Source: Luteibacter rhizovicinus (GTDB lineage Bacteria > Pseudomonadota > Gammaproteobacteria > Xanthomonadales > Rhodanobacteraceae). From it: DNA of 64,000 nucleotides. Position 1 is the stretch's first letter; each line of letters begins with the position of its first letter. Location: the NCBI RefSeq assembly GCF_004342265.1, contig NZ_SMCS01000002.1, positions 682,001-746,000 on the forward strand. Reading direction: 5' to 3'. The notes beneath the pieces were generated by a model that saw only the letters and a list, made by a program, of their open reading frames with translations, was not told the DNA's origin and ran no database searches. The translations under genes were made by a program, and so were the position numbers. Shown piece by piece: positions 41,861 to 49,972 of the stretch.

Positions 41861-42469
41861 ATGTGCCTGACCCCGAGTTCAATGATTCCGCCCGCCTCGC
41901 ACCACCTGTGCGGACTGGCGGAAGAGGTTTTCGCGGCATCGCCGCTGCCCTGTCTCGTCTGGCAGCACGATGTGGAGCGCGCAGTGATGGTGAACGCAGC
42001 CTTCGAACGCGAATTCGGTGCGGACCCGAAGCTGGCCGGCCCCGAATGGCTGACCCAACGATTCCAACCCTGCGGCGAGGACGATGAATTTCTCCTCCGG
42101 AAGGACGGCGAGCCGCACGGGCGCTACCGCATCACCCGGCAGGCCATGTCGGTTCCGCCCACCATATTCCATGCCGTATTCCTGCAGCCGCTGCCAGACG
42201 ATCCGCCGCTCGGTCACGAACGCGCGAGTCACGCCTTCTCGGCCCTCCGGCCCGATGTCGCGCTGACCCGGCGCGAAATCCAGGTGCTCGACGGCATCAT
42301 GCGCGGCAAGCTCAACAAGATCATCGCCGGCGAACTGAGCATCAGCCAGAAGACCGTCGAATTGCACCGGGCGAACCTGATGGCCAAGCTGCGGGTGCAC
42401 AACGTCGTGGAACTGGCCCGCGCGGTACTCGACACACCGCATATCCCGCTCCACCTCGCCGCCGACTGA
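41861..42469 (+). CDS. PAS-like sensor with LuxR DNA-binding domain
   Basis: The 202-residue protein has a PAS-like N-terminal region (LAEEVFAASPLPCLVWQHDV ... VNAAFEREFGA, residues ~20-60). A C-terminal LuxR helix-turn-helix follows (LTRREIQVLDGIMRGKLNKI and SISQKTVELHRANLMAKLRV, residues ~138-185). It lacks a response-regulator receiver and an acyl-homoserine-lactone domain. GGAGG (41851-41855) supports the start at 41861. It is monocistronic and lies between queD and the tRNA-Met gene. Target genes are unknown. Confidence 0.82.
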   Translation: MCLTPSSMIPPASHHLCGLAEEVFAASPLPCLVWQHDVERAVMVNAAFEREFGADPKLAGPEWLTQRFQPCGEDDEFLLRKDGEPHGRYRITRQAMSVPPTIFHAVFLQPLPDDPPLGHERASHAFSALRPDVALTRREIQVLDGIMRGKLNKIIAGELSISQKTVELHRANLMAKLRVHNVVELARAVLDTPHIPLHLAAD

Positions 42470-42503
42470 TACGAAACGCCAGAACAAAGCCGCCAGAACG
42501 AAA

Positions 42504-42523
42504 AATGCCCCTTGCGGGGCATT
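42504..42523 (-). terminator. Terminator after tRNA-Met
   Basis: Arms 42504-42511 and 42516-42523 (AATGCCCC and its complement) pair around a 4-base loop. On the reverse strand the stem runs into TTTTTCG, so it ends the tRNA-Met transcript; it could also stop the forward LuxR transcript. Confidence 0.8.
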
Positions 42524-42551
42524 CGGGACCCAGGGGTCCGGTGACGCATAT

Positions 42552-42628
42552 TGGTGGCTAGAGGCGGGCTCGAACCGCCGACCTCAGCATTATGAGTGCC
42601 GCGCTCTGACCAGCTGAGCTACCTAGCC
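42552..42628 (-). tRNA. tRNA-Met(CAT), elongator
   Basis: The reverse strand gives a 77-base cloverleaf. The acceptor stem is GGCTAGG pairing with CCTCTAGCC-side bases, the D-loop carries AGCTCAGCTGG, the anticodon loop is CTCATAA (anticodon CAT), the T-loop is GGTTCGAG, and CCA is encoded at the 3' end. The first pair G-C and the sequence close to E. coli elongator tRNA-Met (GGCTACGTAGCTCAG) point to the elongator rather than the initiator. An Ile2 tRNA with CAT cannot be excluded but is less similar. Confidence 0.93.
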
Positions 42629-42812
42629 GTGGAACCTGGTCGTCGTGAACTGTAACGATTCACGAAGGCCGGGCAGTTTAATCGCGGGACGGGTTCCATT
42701 CAAGTAGCGCCTTGCCCGCCGTTCGTACGCTGTGGTTGAATCGGGGCGCGAGGGCACGCTGCCGCGATGAAGGAAGCTTCCTGCATCGCATGGCTTCGAG
42801 CGAGGAGGCGAG

Positions 42813-43346
42813 ATGATCGACGCTGATGGCTACCGACCAAATGTGGGGATCGTGCTGCTGAACGCGGATGGCCGCCTGTTCTGGGCGCGTCGCGTGAACC
42901 GTGACGGCTGGCAGTTCCCCCAGGGAGGCATGCGCAGCGACGAAACGCCGCTGGAAGCCATGTATCGCGAGCTCGAGGAAGAAACCGGCCTCGCCGCGCA
43001 CCATGTCGAAGTGCTTGCCGCCACGCGCGGCTGGCTGCGTTATCGCCTGCCGAACCGCTTTGTCCGTCATCACCAGCACCCCACCTGCATCGGCCAGAAA
43101 CAGGTCTGGTTCCTCCTGCGCCTGACCGGCGGCGAGGACGCGCTGAAGCTCGACGCCTGCGAGAAACCGGAATTCGACCTGTGGCGCTGGGTGGATTTCT
43201 GGTATCCGGCCAATCACGTGGTGAACTTCAAGCGCCAGGTATACGAACGCGCGCTGCGCCAGTTCGCGCCGATGGTCGAAAGCGTCTGCTCGGTGACGAT
43301 CGGAACCTGCCCGGCATCCGCGGCACCCCAGTCCGCGACGGGCTGA
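42813..43346 (+). CDS. rppH: RNA pyrophosphohydrolase RppH
   Basis: The 177-residue Nudix enzyme removes pyrophosphate from 5'-triphosphorylated mRNA, triggering decay. It begins [15 protein letters not shown], as in E. coli RppH, and has the Nudix box [20 protein letters not shown] followed by TGL (residues ~37-59). [10 protein letters not shown] and [12 protein letters not shown] are also conserved. It is monocistronic. Confidence 0.96.
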   Translation: MIDADGYRPNVGIVLLNADGRLFWARRVNRDGWQFPQGGMRSDETPLEAMYRELEEETGLAAHHVEVLAATRGWLRYRLPNRFVRHHQHPTCIGQKQVWFLLRLTGGEDALKLDACEKPEFDLWRWVDFWYPANHVVNFKRQVYERALRQFAPMVESVCSVTIGTCPASAAPQSATG

Positions 43347-43378
43347 CCGCTCGACCGCCGGCCTTCACATCCTCGCGG

Positions 43379-43408
43379 TTGACAATCGTTCGCATTCGCG
43401 TTCAAAAT
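43379..43408 (+). promoter_or_regulatory. Promoter with possible Fur box before bfd-bfr
   Basis: TTGACA (43379-43384) and CAAAAT (43403-43408) form a sigma-70-like pair just before bfd. The overlapping stretch 43381-43399 (GACAATCGTTCGCATTCGC) matches the 19-base Fur consensus at 11 positions. The arrangement suits iron control of the ferredoxin and bacterioferritin genes, but the Fur match is weak. Confidence 0.4.
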
Positions 43409-43416
43409 CTGCACCC

Positions 43417-43620
43417 ATGTACATCTGCATGTGCAATGCCGTCACCGACCACGCCATCCGCCGCGCCGCGGCAGACGGCGTGCATTCGTTCGCCGACCTT
43501 CAGGCCCGCACCGGTTGCTCGGATTGCTGCGGCACCTGCGAGCCCGAGGCGCGCCAGTGCCTTTCGGACGCCGTCACCGAGGCCCGGTCGACGCTTTCGT
43601 TCCTGCCGACGACCGCCTGA
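43417..43620 (+). CDS. bfd: Bacterioferritin-associated ferredoxin
   Basis: The 67-residue protein has the Bfd [2Fe-2S] ligands Cys4, Cys6, Cys38 and Cys41 (MYICMCNAV; CSDCCGTC). Bfd reduces the iron core of bacterioferritin, releasing Fe2+ under iron shortage. bfr follows 107 bases downstream on the same strand. Confidence 0.94.
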   Translation: MYICMCNAVTDHAIRRAAADGVHSFADLQARTGCSDCCGTCEPEARQCLSDAVTEARSTLSFLPTTA

Positions 43621-43727
43621 CACCGCCAGTCCGGCGCCATTCGCACAAGCGAACCATGTTCATTCTCGTTACGCCCTGGGATTCGCGGCTTGCGTATAGT
43701 CGTGTCTGAACTATCAGGGAGATCCCC

Positions 43728-44207
43728 ATGAAGGGCGACGCGAAGGTCATCGAATTCCTCAACAAGGTCCTCTACAACGAGCTGGCCGCCATCAATCAGT
43801 ACTTCCTGCATTACAGGATGTTCAAGGATTGGGGATACAACGAACTCGCCGACCACGAGTACAAGGAATCGATCGAAGAGATGAAGCACGCCGATAAGCT
43901 TATCGAGCGCATTCTCTTCCTCGATGGCCTGCCGAACCTCCAGCACCTCGGCAAGCTTCGCATCGGCGAAAACGTCGTCGAAGCACTGCAGGGCGACCTC
44001 GATCTGGAAATGGTAGCTACGAAAGACCTGCGCGAGGCCATTGCCTACAGCGAAGGCATCCACGATTTTGTCAGCCGCGACCTGTTCCGGCACATCCTCT
44101 CTGAGGAAGAAGAGCATATCGACTGGCTGGAAACGCAGTTCAGCGTCATCAAGGACATCGGTCCAGAGCGCTACATGCTCAGCAAGGTTGGCAAGATCGA
44201 TAGCTGA
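43728..44207 (+). CDS. bfr: Bacterioferritin
   Basis: The 159-residue protein has the four-helix ferritin fold. Ferroxidase ligands are seen as Glu18, Glu51 and His54, and the haem-ligating Met52 is present in the segment EEMKHADKL. Typical lines are [20 protein letters not shown] and the [10 protein letters not shown] region near residue 127. It stores iron in 24-mer shells. It is preceded by bfd and followed by a hairpin terminator. Confidence 0.96.
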   Translation: MKGDAKVIEFLNKVLYNELAAINQYFLHYRMFKDWGYNELADHEYKESIEEMKHADKLIERILFLDGLPNLQHLGKLRIGENVVEALQGDLDLEMVATKDLREAIAYSEGIHDFVSRDLFRHILSEEEEHIDWLETQFSVIKDIGPERYMLSKVGKIDS

Positions 44208-44220
44208 TCGACGTTTTGAA

Positions 44221-44246
44221 GAGGCCTCGCTGAAAAGCGAGGCCTC
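44221..44246 (+). terminator. Intrinsic terminator of bfr
   Basis: Arms 44221-44230 and 44237-44246 (GAGGCCTCGC and its complement) form a 10-bp stem around a 6-base loop, followed by GTTCCTT, 14 bases after the bfr stop. Confidence 0.8.
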
Positions 44247-44308
44247 GTTCCTTGACGGTGGCGGAAACCGGGGGGTATACCTTCACGCCGCCTGCACGGA
44301 ATCCGTCC

Positions 44309-45049
44309 ATGGCTTCTACGCCGCCGCCCCGCTTCATTGTGCGCACGGCCGACGACGTCGGCCGCCAGCGCCGGCTGCGCCTGATTCTGATCGGAGCATG
44401 GGCCGGCAGCATCGTCCTCGCCTGCGTCCTGACCTGGGCGCTCACGACCCACGCGCCTGCACTGGTGTCCGATCGCGGCCAGGTCCGCACACTCACCCAG
44501 CAGAACGACGACCTCCTCCAGCAGCTGGCGAACGTCCAGCGCTCGGACCAGGTGACCGATATCGCCGGGAAGGAACTCAAGCGCAGTCTTGCCGAGCGCG
44601 ACGAGGAAATCAGCGGGCTGCGCGCCGACCTGGCGTTCTATTCCCGGCTTGTGGGCGGGGGCGCCCAGCGCGAAGGCCTGCAAGTGCAGGACACCCGGAT
44701 TTCACCCGTAGGCGGGGCGTCACGTGCCTGGAATATCGTCCTGACGCTGACCCAGAACGCGAAGCGCGGCGAGGACATCAAGGGCAAGGTCTCGATCGCT
44801 GTCGAGGGCATTCGTGCCGACAAGGTCGTGGCGCTGGAGGGCGCCGCCCTGGGCGAAACTACTCAAGACGGCATGGCCTTCTCTTTCAAATACTTCCAGC
44901 AGTTGCATGGCAGCTTCGTGCTGCCGACCGACTTCAAACCCACCCGTCTGCGGATTACGGTGACCGCCGACGGAAGCAATGCGGCGACCAGTTCCGTTGC
45001 CTGGAACGACGCCATCAAAGGTAAAGAGGAATCCGATGTTCAACGGTAA
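44309..45049 (+). CDS. Single-pass membrane protein with periplasmic coiled coil (DUF6776-like)
   Basis: The 246-residue protein has a short cytoplasmic N-terminus, one membrane helix (LILIGAWAGSIVLACVLTW, residues ~26-44) and a coiled coil (VRTLTQQNDDLLQQLANV ... LAERDEEISGLRADLAFYS, abridged). A beta-rich C-terminal domain ends LRITVTADG. The C-terminal part resembles DUF6776, a family seen near bactofilin genes; the function is unknown. An in-frame TTG at 44252 lies in the bfr terminator, so ATG 44309 is chosen. It overlaps the bactofilin gene by 14 bases. Confidence 0.78.
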   Translation: MASTPPPRFIVRTADDVGRQRRLRLILIGAWAGSIVLACVLTWALTTHAPALVSDRGQVRTLTQQNDDLLQQLANVQRSDQVTDIAGKELKRSLAERDEEISGLRADLAFYSRLVGGGAQREGLQVQDTRISPVGGASRAWNIVLTLTQNAKRGEDIKGKVSIAVEGIRADKVVALEGAALGETTQDGMAFSFKYFQQLHGSFVLPTDFKPTRLRITVTADGSNAATSSVAWNDAIKGKEESDVQR

Positions 45050-45473
45050 TCGCAAGAATCAGGGGCCAAGCGTCAACGCGTCCGATACCAGCCTGGTCTC
45101 CCGCGGCATGACCATCCGGGGCGATGTGAAATTCAGCGGCGCATTGCACCTGGACGGCGTGGTCGAGGGGTCGATCCAGGCCGACGCCAAGGGCGACAGC
45201 GTCCTGACCATCAGTGAGACGGGCCGGGTGACCGGCCAGATCAACGTCCCGCATGCCGTCGTCAATGGACGGGTGGTTGGCGATATCGACGTCTTCGACA
45301 GGCTCGAACTGGCGGCCCAGGCCCGCATAGAGGGCGATGTGCGCTATCAGGTGCTGGAAATGGCCGCGGGGGCACAGGTCAACGGCAAGATGGCGCACCG
45401 CGCCCCGGAAGCACCCCGACAGCTGGAAGCCCCGGAAACCGAAATCATGCCGTCTCTCGCAGCGCAGGCTTGA
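45036..45473 (+). CDS. Bactofilin (polymer-forming cytoskeletal protein)
   Basis: The 145-residue protein has a bactofilin beta-helix: [32 protein letters not shown] and [19 protein letters not shown] are successive rungs (residues ~20-110). The polar N- and C-terminal tails are typical. Bactofilins form membrane-associated filaments that place cell-wall or polar proteins. It is translationally coupled to the upstream membrane coiled-coil protein, a likely partner. Confidence 0.9.
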   Translation: MFNGNRKNQGPSVNASDTSLVSRGMTIRGDVKFSGALHLDGVVEGSIQADAKGDSVLTISETGRVTGQINVPHAVVNGRVVGDIDVFDRLELAAQARIEGDVRYQVLEMAAGAQVNGKMAHRAPEAPRQLEAPETEIMPSLAAQA

Positions 45474-45495
45474 CCTGCCGGCAATCGGCGCCATT

Positions 45496-45876
45496 ATGGA
45501 CAGCATGAATAACCCGTTTCCCATGGCGCCCGATTACCGCAGTAGCGGTGCTCCCCTGGTCTTCACCGAGGCCGCGGCGGGCAAGGTACGCGAACTGATC
45601 GACGAAGAGGGCAATCCCGGCCTCAAGCTGCGCGTCTACATCAGCGGCGGCGGGTGTTCGGGGTTCCAGTACGGATTCACATTCGACGAGGAGCAGGCGG
45701 ACGACGACTTCGCCGTTTCCCGCAATGGCGTGACGCTGGTTGTCGATCCGCTTTCGCTGCAATACCTCACGGGCGCGGAAATCGACTACGCGGAATCGTT
45801 CAGCAGCTCCCAGTTTGTCATTCGCAATCCCAACGCAAAGACGACCTGCGGTTGCGGCTCGTCCTTCAGCGCCTGA
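45496..45876 (+). CDS. erpA: Iron-sulfur cluster insertion protein ErpA
   Basis: The 126-residue A-type carrier has the three conserved cysteines ([11 protein letters not shown] and TCGCGSSFS, residues ~57 and ~119-121). The N-terminus contains [15 protein letters not shown]. It delivers Fe-S clusters to target proteins such as IspG and respiratory enzymes. Starts at 45496 or 45505 (MNNPFPM) are both possible. The order bactofilin-erpA-nudC occurs in Xanthomonadales. Confidence 0.93.
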   Translation: MDSMNNPFPMAPDYRSSGAPLVFTEAAAGKVRELIDEEGNPGLKLRVYISGGGCSGFQYGFTFDEEQADDDFAVSRNGVTLVVDPLSLQYLTGAEIDYAESFSSSQFVIRNPNAKTTCGCGSSFSA

Positions 45877-45892
45877 CCGGCTGCCCTGGGGA

Positions 45893-46876
45893 ATGAGCGT
45901 CGAACAGGAACGTGACAAGGCGGTCGCAACGCGCGCCCGCGAAAATGTCTTCGCCGGCATCGACATCGACCGCATGGCCGAACGTCGCGACGACCGGCTC
46001 TGGGTCGACGAACTCGAAGCGACCGACAGTTCGCGCTTCCTGGTACTGGACAGCGAAGGCCAGGCCTTCGCCCACGCGGATGCGGATCAGCTCCAGTGGA
46101 TGACGCCCGCCACGCGCTCCGATCGCTTCGGCGACATTCCCGCCACGCTGCTCGGCATTGCCGGCGGCGTCGCTTATTTCACGCTGGCCGTGGACGAAGC
46201 ACACGCGGAAATCTTCGTGGCGCTTTCCAGTGCGCGGCGCCTCGGCCTGCGCGATGCCGGCCTGCTTTTTCCCGAATTCGAAGCCGGACTATTCGCTTTC
46301 GCCAAGGGCATCACCCACTGGCAGCGACAGACCCGTTTCTGCAGTTTCTGCGGTTCTCCCGTGTTGCTGGTGGCTTCGGGCCATCGCGCGCAGTGCACCA
46401 ACGAAGACTGCGCTCATCTGCACTTTCCACGCACCGACGCGGCCATCATTGTCATCGTCGAGCACGATGGTGCCTGTCTGCTCGGTCGCCAGCGCGGCTG
46501 GCCCAAGGGGCGCTATTCAACGCTGGCCGGTTTTATCGAGCCCGGCGAATCGCTCGAAGATGCCGTGCGCCGCGAAGTGCGCGAGGAATCGGGCGTGGAA
46601 GTCGCGTACGCCACCTACCATTCCTCGCAACCCTGGCCGTTGCCCGCATCGCTGATGGTCGGCTTCACCGCCACGGCCCGCACACGTGACATCCACCTGC
46701 GCGACAACGAACTGGAAGACGCCCGCTGGTTCACCGTGAAACAGATTGTCGATGGCATGACCGACGGCAGCCTGGCGGTTCCACCACCGTTGTCGGTGTC
46801 ATACCGGCTGATCGAGCACTGGCTTGCCTTGCGTGGCGTCGACCTCGGCGAACTCGCGCGAATCAAACAGGCATAG
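45893..46876 (+). CDS. nudC: NAD(+) diphosphatase (NADH pyrophosphatase / mRNA NAD-decapping)
   Basis: The 327-residue Nudix enzyme has an N-terminal domain, a zinc ribbon (CSFCGSPVL ... CTNEDC, residues ~150-175), and the Nudix box GFIEPGESLEDAVRREVREE (residues ~213-232). The NudC-specific SQPWPLPASLMVGF motif follows. It cleaves NAD(H) to NMN(H) and AMP and can remove NAD caps from RNA. The start at 45893 is preceded by GGGG; the frame is open far upstream into erpA. Confidence 0.94.
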   Translation: MSVEQERDKAVATRARENVFAGIDIDRMAERRDDRLWVDELEATDSSRFLVLDSEGQAFAHADADQLQWMTPATRSDRFGDIPATLLGIAGGVAYFTLAVDEAHAEIFVALSSARRLGLRDAGLLFPEFEAGLFAFAKGITHWQRQTRFCSFCGSPVLLVASGHRAQCTNEDCAHLHFPRTDAAIIVIVEHDGACLLGRQRGWPKGRYSTLAGFIEPGESLEDAVRREVREESGVEVAYATYHSSQPWPLPASLMVGFTATARTRDIHLRDNELEDARWFTVKQIVDGMTDGSLAVPPPLSVSYRLIEHWLALRGVDLGELARIKQA

Positions 46877-46928
46877 CTAACCGCCGCACGTTGGCTACAA
46901 TCGGGGCGAACTCCACGGATCGCTCCCT

Positions 46929-47795
46929 ATGGCTCTACGACTGCTCGCTGCCCTGATTGCCCTGCTACTGGCGTACGCCCTGCCACAGCTGGCCCGCTGG
47001 CGCGACGACCGCTGGTTCCGGGCCTGGGTGGATCGCCTGGGCGACGCCTCCGGCGGCGGCCGGGTCGCTGTCGCACTGCTGGTACCGGTGCTTGCCTGCG
47101 CGATCATCGGGGCCCTCCTCTCCGGCCTGCCCCTGTTCGATCTGGCGTGGCTGGCGTTCGCCGTCATCGTACTGGTCTACGCACTGGGTCCCCGCGAGAT
47201 AGAAACCGATATCGACGCGATCCTGAAGGCTCCGGATACCCTGCGCCGCCACGAAACCATACAGGCACTGCGCCAGAACGAAGAACCCCTTCCCTGGTTC
47301 GCACCCGCGCTGGTCGAGGCGGCCTTCTTCGCCGCGCTACGCCGGCGATTCGGCGTGCTGTTCTGGTTTTTCCTGTTCGGACCGTGCGGTGCGCTGCTCT
47401 ATCGGCTGGCACAGATCCTTGGACGCGAGATGACTCAGCGTCTCGACACCGATACGCGCCCCGCTGCTCAGCGCGTCGCGGACGCCCTCGACTGGGTGCC
47501 GGCACACATCATGGTCTTCGCCATGGCGCTCGTTTCCGACTTCGACGCGGTCGTCGGATCCTGGCAGCACTGGCACCGGAACTCCGGCAGCCCGCGAACC
47601 CGCCTCGATCCCGACTTCCTCGGCGCCGTCGCACGCGCCGGCGTGGATGCGGATGTGGAAGCCGGCGATGGCTACGTCGAAGACACCAGCGACCCCATCG
47701 CCGAACTCGCCGATGCACGCCACGTCATCCGGCGCGTACTGATCGTATGGCTGGCGGTCGTCGCGGTCATCGTGGTCGGCGGGTGGTTCGCGTAA
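46929..47795 (+). CDS. ampE: AmpE-like inner-membrane signalling protein
   Basis: The 288-residue protein has about four membrane helices (ALRLLAALIALLLAYALPQL at the start, VAVALLVPVLACAIIGALL, LFWFFLFGPCGALLYRLAQ and a C-terminal VLIVWLAVVAVIVVGGWF). LAFAVIVLVYALGPREIETD and DALDWVPAHIMVFAMALVSDF are typical of AmpE/CobD-like proteins. AmpE is linked with AmpD in beta-lactamase regulation in E. coli, but no ampD is beside it here. A class D beta-lactamase gene lies 3.6 kb away. Confidence 0.8.
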   Translation: MALRLLAALIALLLAYALPQLARWRDDRWFRAWVDRLGDASGGGRVAVALLVPVLACAIIGALLSGLPLFDLAWLAFAVIVLVYALGPREIETDIDAILKAPDTLRRHETIQALRQNEEPLPWFAPALVEAAFFAALRRRFGVLFWFFLFGPCGALLYRLAQILGREMTQRLDTDTRPAAQRVADALDWVPAHIMVFAMALVSDFDAVVGSWQHWHRNSGSPRTRLDPDFLGAVARAGVDADVEAGDGYVEDTSDPIAELADARHVIRRVLIVWLAVVAVIVVGGWFA

Positions 47796-47804
47796 CGCCC
47801 GCTG

Positions 47805-49691
47805 TTATGCCTGATCCCCGCGCAGCTCGCCTACCCGCGTCTCCAGCATCGCGGCATTCGCCTGTTCCGCGGGAACCAGCGCTCCACCCACCAGCTCGAT
47901 ACGCGACCAGAAACGGCGCGGCACGCGCATGCGCCGAAGGGCCGAATCGCGGCGGCTGAAAATGCTTCCCCACATGCCGCGCAATGCCAGCGGCACGACC
48001 GGCACCGGTCGACGCGCGAGAATGCGATCGACGCCTGGCCGGAAAGGTGCGATGGCACCATCCCTCGTGATTCCGCCTTCCGGGAAAATGCAGACGAGCT
48101 CGCCGTTCGCGAGCGCTTCGTCGACACGCTCGAACGCCTCGTCCATCAGCGCCGGATCTTCCTTGCGACCCGCGATAGGGATCGCCTTCGCCGTCCGGAA
48201 TACGAAGCGTAGGATGGGGATGTTGAAGATCTTGTAGTACATCACGAAGCGCACGGGACGACGCACGCTGGCCATCAGGATCAGCGGATCCATGAAGCTC
48301 ACGTGGTTGCACACGAGCAACGCGGCGCCCTCTTCCGGAATATTGCGCAAGCCATCGACGCGCACGCGATATAGCGTGTTCACCAGTACCCAGGTGATGA
48401 AACGCATCGGGAACTCGGGGACCAGCGTGAAGATGTATACCGCCACGACGATGTTGATGAGACCGGTGGCGAGAAATATCTGCGGGATGCTGAAGCCGAA
48501 ATGCGACATCCCGATACCGAAGCTCGACGCGATGCAGATAAGCAGCGCATTGACGATGTTGTTGCCCGCGATGACGCGGGAAAGTCGATCGCTGGGCGTC
48601 CGGCTCTGCACGAAAGCGAACAGCGGCACCACATAGAAACCGGCGAAGACACCGATCATCGTCAGGTCCAGCGCGATGCGCCACGTACCGGGCGCCCTCA
48701 GAAAGCCGTGCCAGTCCAGACCGGAAACCGGTGCCAGACCCGAACGCGCGAAGTACAGATCCACCGCGAACACGGTAAGGCCGAACGCACCCATCGGTAC
48801 GAGACCGATCTCGACGCGACGCCCGGACAGACGTTCGCACAACAGGGAACCCACACCGGTGCCGAGAGAAAACAACGTCAGCACCAACGTGTTGACCGAA
48901 CCGTCGCCACCGAGATTGTGCAGCGTGTAATTCGGCAGCTGCGCGATCATCACGGTACCGAAGAACCAGAACCAGGAGATACCCAGTACCGCGTTGAATA
49001 CCGCGCGATCGGCACGCGTAATGCCGAGTACACGAACGGTTTCGGTGAAGGGATTCCAGTTGAATCGCAGATCCGGCGCCGTCGCCGGCGCGACGGGAAT
49101 CGAGCGGCTTACCGTATAACCCGCGATAGCGATGAGGATCGTGGTCGCCGAAGCGGCAAGCGGACCGTACCCGGCGATCAACATGAGCGAATTGCCGACG
49201 ATCATGCCGATCAGCATGGCCAGCTGCGTGCCGGTTTCGACGAGGCCGTTGCCACCGACCAGTTCCGAACGATCGAGCGCCTGAGGAAGGATGGCGTACT
49301 TGATCGGACCGAATACGGTGGAGTGGACGCCCATGAGGAACAGCACGACGAGCAGCAGCGAGACGTGATGCGTGAAGAATCCGATGGCCGCGATCGTCAT
49401 GGCCACGATCTCGAAGATCTTCACGTAACGGATGATCCGCGTCTTCTCGTATTTTTCCGCCAGCTGCCCCGCGGTGGCGGAGAACAGGAAGAAAGGCAGG
49501 ATGAACAATGCGGGCGCGAGGTTCGTGTACAGCGACACCATCTTGTCGCCGAGCGACATCTGGAACGCGACGAGCATGACCATCGCATTGCGGAACGCAT
49601 TGTCGTTGAACGCTCCGAGAGCCTGCGTCCAGAAGAACGGAGCAAAGCGACGCTTTCCAAGCAGACTGAATTGGCTCACGGGGTCTTCCAT
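47805..49691 (-). CDS. LplT-like MFS transporter fused to PlsC acyltransferase
   Basis: The 628-residue protein combines an N-terminal MFS domain with about 12 helices (residues ~10-430; RRFAPFFWTQALGAFNDNAF) and a C-terminal PlsC domain. The latter has H-x4-D (CNHVSFMDPLIL, residues ~450-461) and EGG (CIFPEGGITRDG). The first part resembles the lysophospholipid flippase LplT, and the second the acyltransferase part of Aas. Unlike E. coli Aas it has no AMP-binding domain. It probably flips and reacylates lysophospholipids. Confidence 0.87.
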   Translation of the reverse strand: MEDPVSQFSLLGKRRFAPFFWTQALGAFNDNAFRNAMVMLVAFQMSLGDKMVSLYTNLAPALFILPFFLFSATAGQLAEKYEKTRIIRYVKIFEIVAMTIAAIGFFTHHVSLLLVVLFLMGVHSTVFGPIKYAILPQALDRSELVGGNGLVETGTQLAMLIGMIVGNSLMLIAGYGPLAASATTILIAIAGYTVSRSIPVAPATAPDLRFNWNPFTETVRVLGITRADRAVFNAVLGISWFWFFGTVMIAQLPNYTLHNLGGDGSVNTLVLTLFSLGTGVGSLLCERLSGRRVEIGLVPMGAFGLTVFAVDLYFARSGLAPVSGLDWHGFLRAPGTWRIALDLTMIGVFAGFYVVPLFAFVQSRTPSDRLSRVIAGNNIVNALLICIASSFGIGMSHFGFSIPQIFLATGLINIVVAVYIFTLVPEFPMRFITWVLVNTLYRVRVDGLRNIPEEGAALLVCNHVSFMDPLILMASVRRPVRFVMYYKIFNIPILRFVFRTAKAIPIAGRKEDPALMDEAFERVDEALANGELVCIFPEGGITRDGAIAPFRPGVDRILARRPVPVVPLALRGMWGSIFSRRDSALRRMRVPRRFWSRIELVGGALVPAEQANAAMLETRVGELRGDQA

Positions 49692-49774
49692 CTGGAGTCG
49701 TGGGGCAAGCGTAGCCTGAAACGATGTCGGATGATGCGACGTCCCAACATCAGTCTGACGCGCGCCAACTACCC

Positions 49775-49922
49775 CTCACCGTCACCCCGGCGTACGCCGG
49801 GGTCCGCAGCGACCACATCTGGCAAGACCGGACGCTGATGTTCCGGCTTGAAAGCAATCATCGTGGTCGCGATACCCGATCGCCTCGCCGCGGATTCCGG
49901 CGTGCGCCGGAATGGCGGTGAG
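49775..49922. repeat. REPIN-like element of inverted CCGGCG repeats
   Basis: Two 33-base copies (49775-49807 and 49890-49922) face each other. Each carries CTCACCG(T/C)CA, a palindrome (CCCCGGCGTACGCCGGGG or ATTCCGGCGTGCGCCGGAAT) and TCCGC. The 82-base interval has its own inner inverted repeat, GCGACCAC (49809-49816) with GTGGTCGC (49863-49870). The whole 281-bp gap between the MFS-PlsC gene and purD is this element plus flanks; no gene is seen in it. Confidence 0.8.
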
Positions 49923-49972
49923 ACGAACACGCAGGTCGCTGCAAACTGAGCCAATAACGAATAGCCGATCCC

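Noticed and set aside
42552-42628. tRNA-Met gene as an attachment site for an integrated element
   Set aside because: No integrase gene, no repeated tRNA 3' fragment and no foreign-looking DNA were seen beside it; neighbours are a LuxR gene and rppH.
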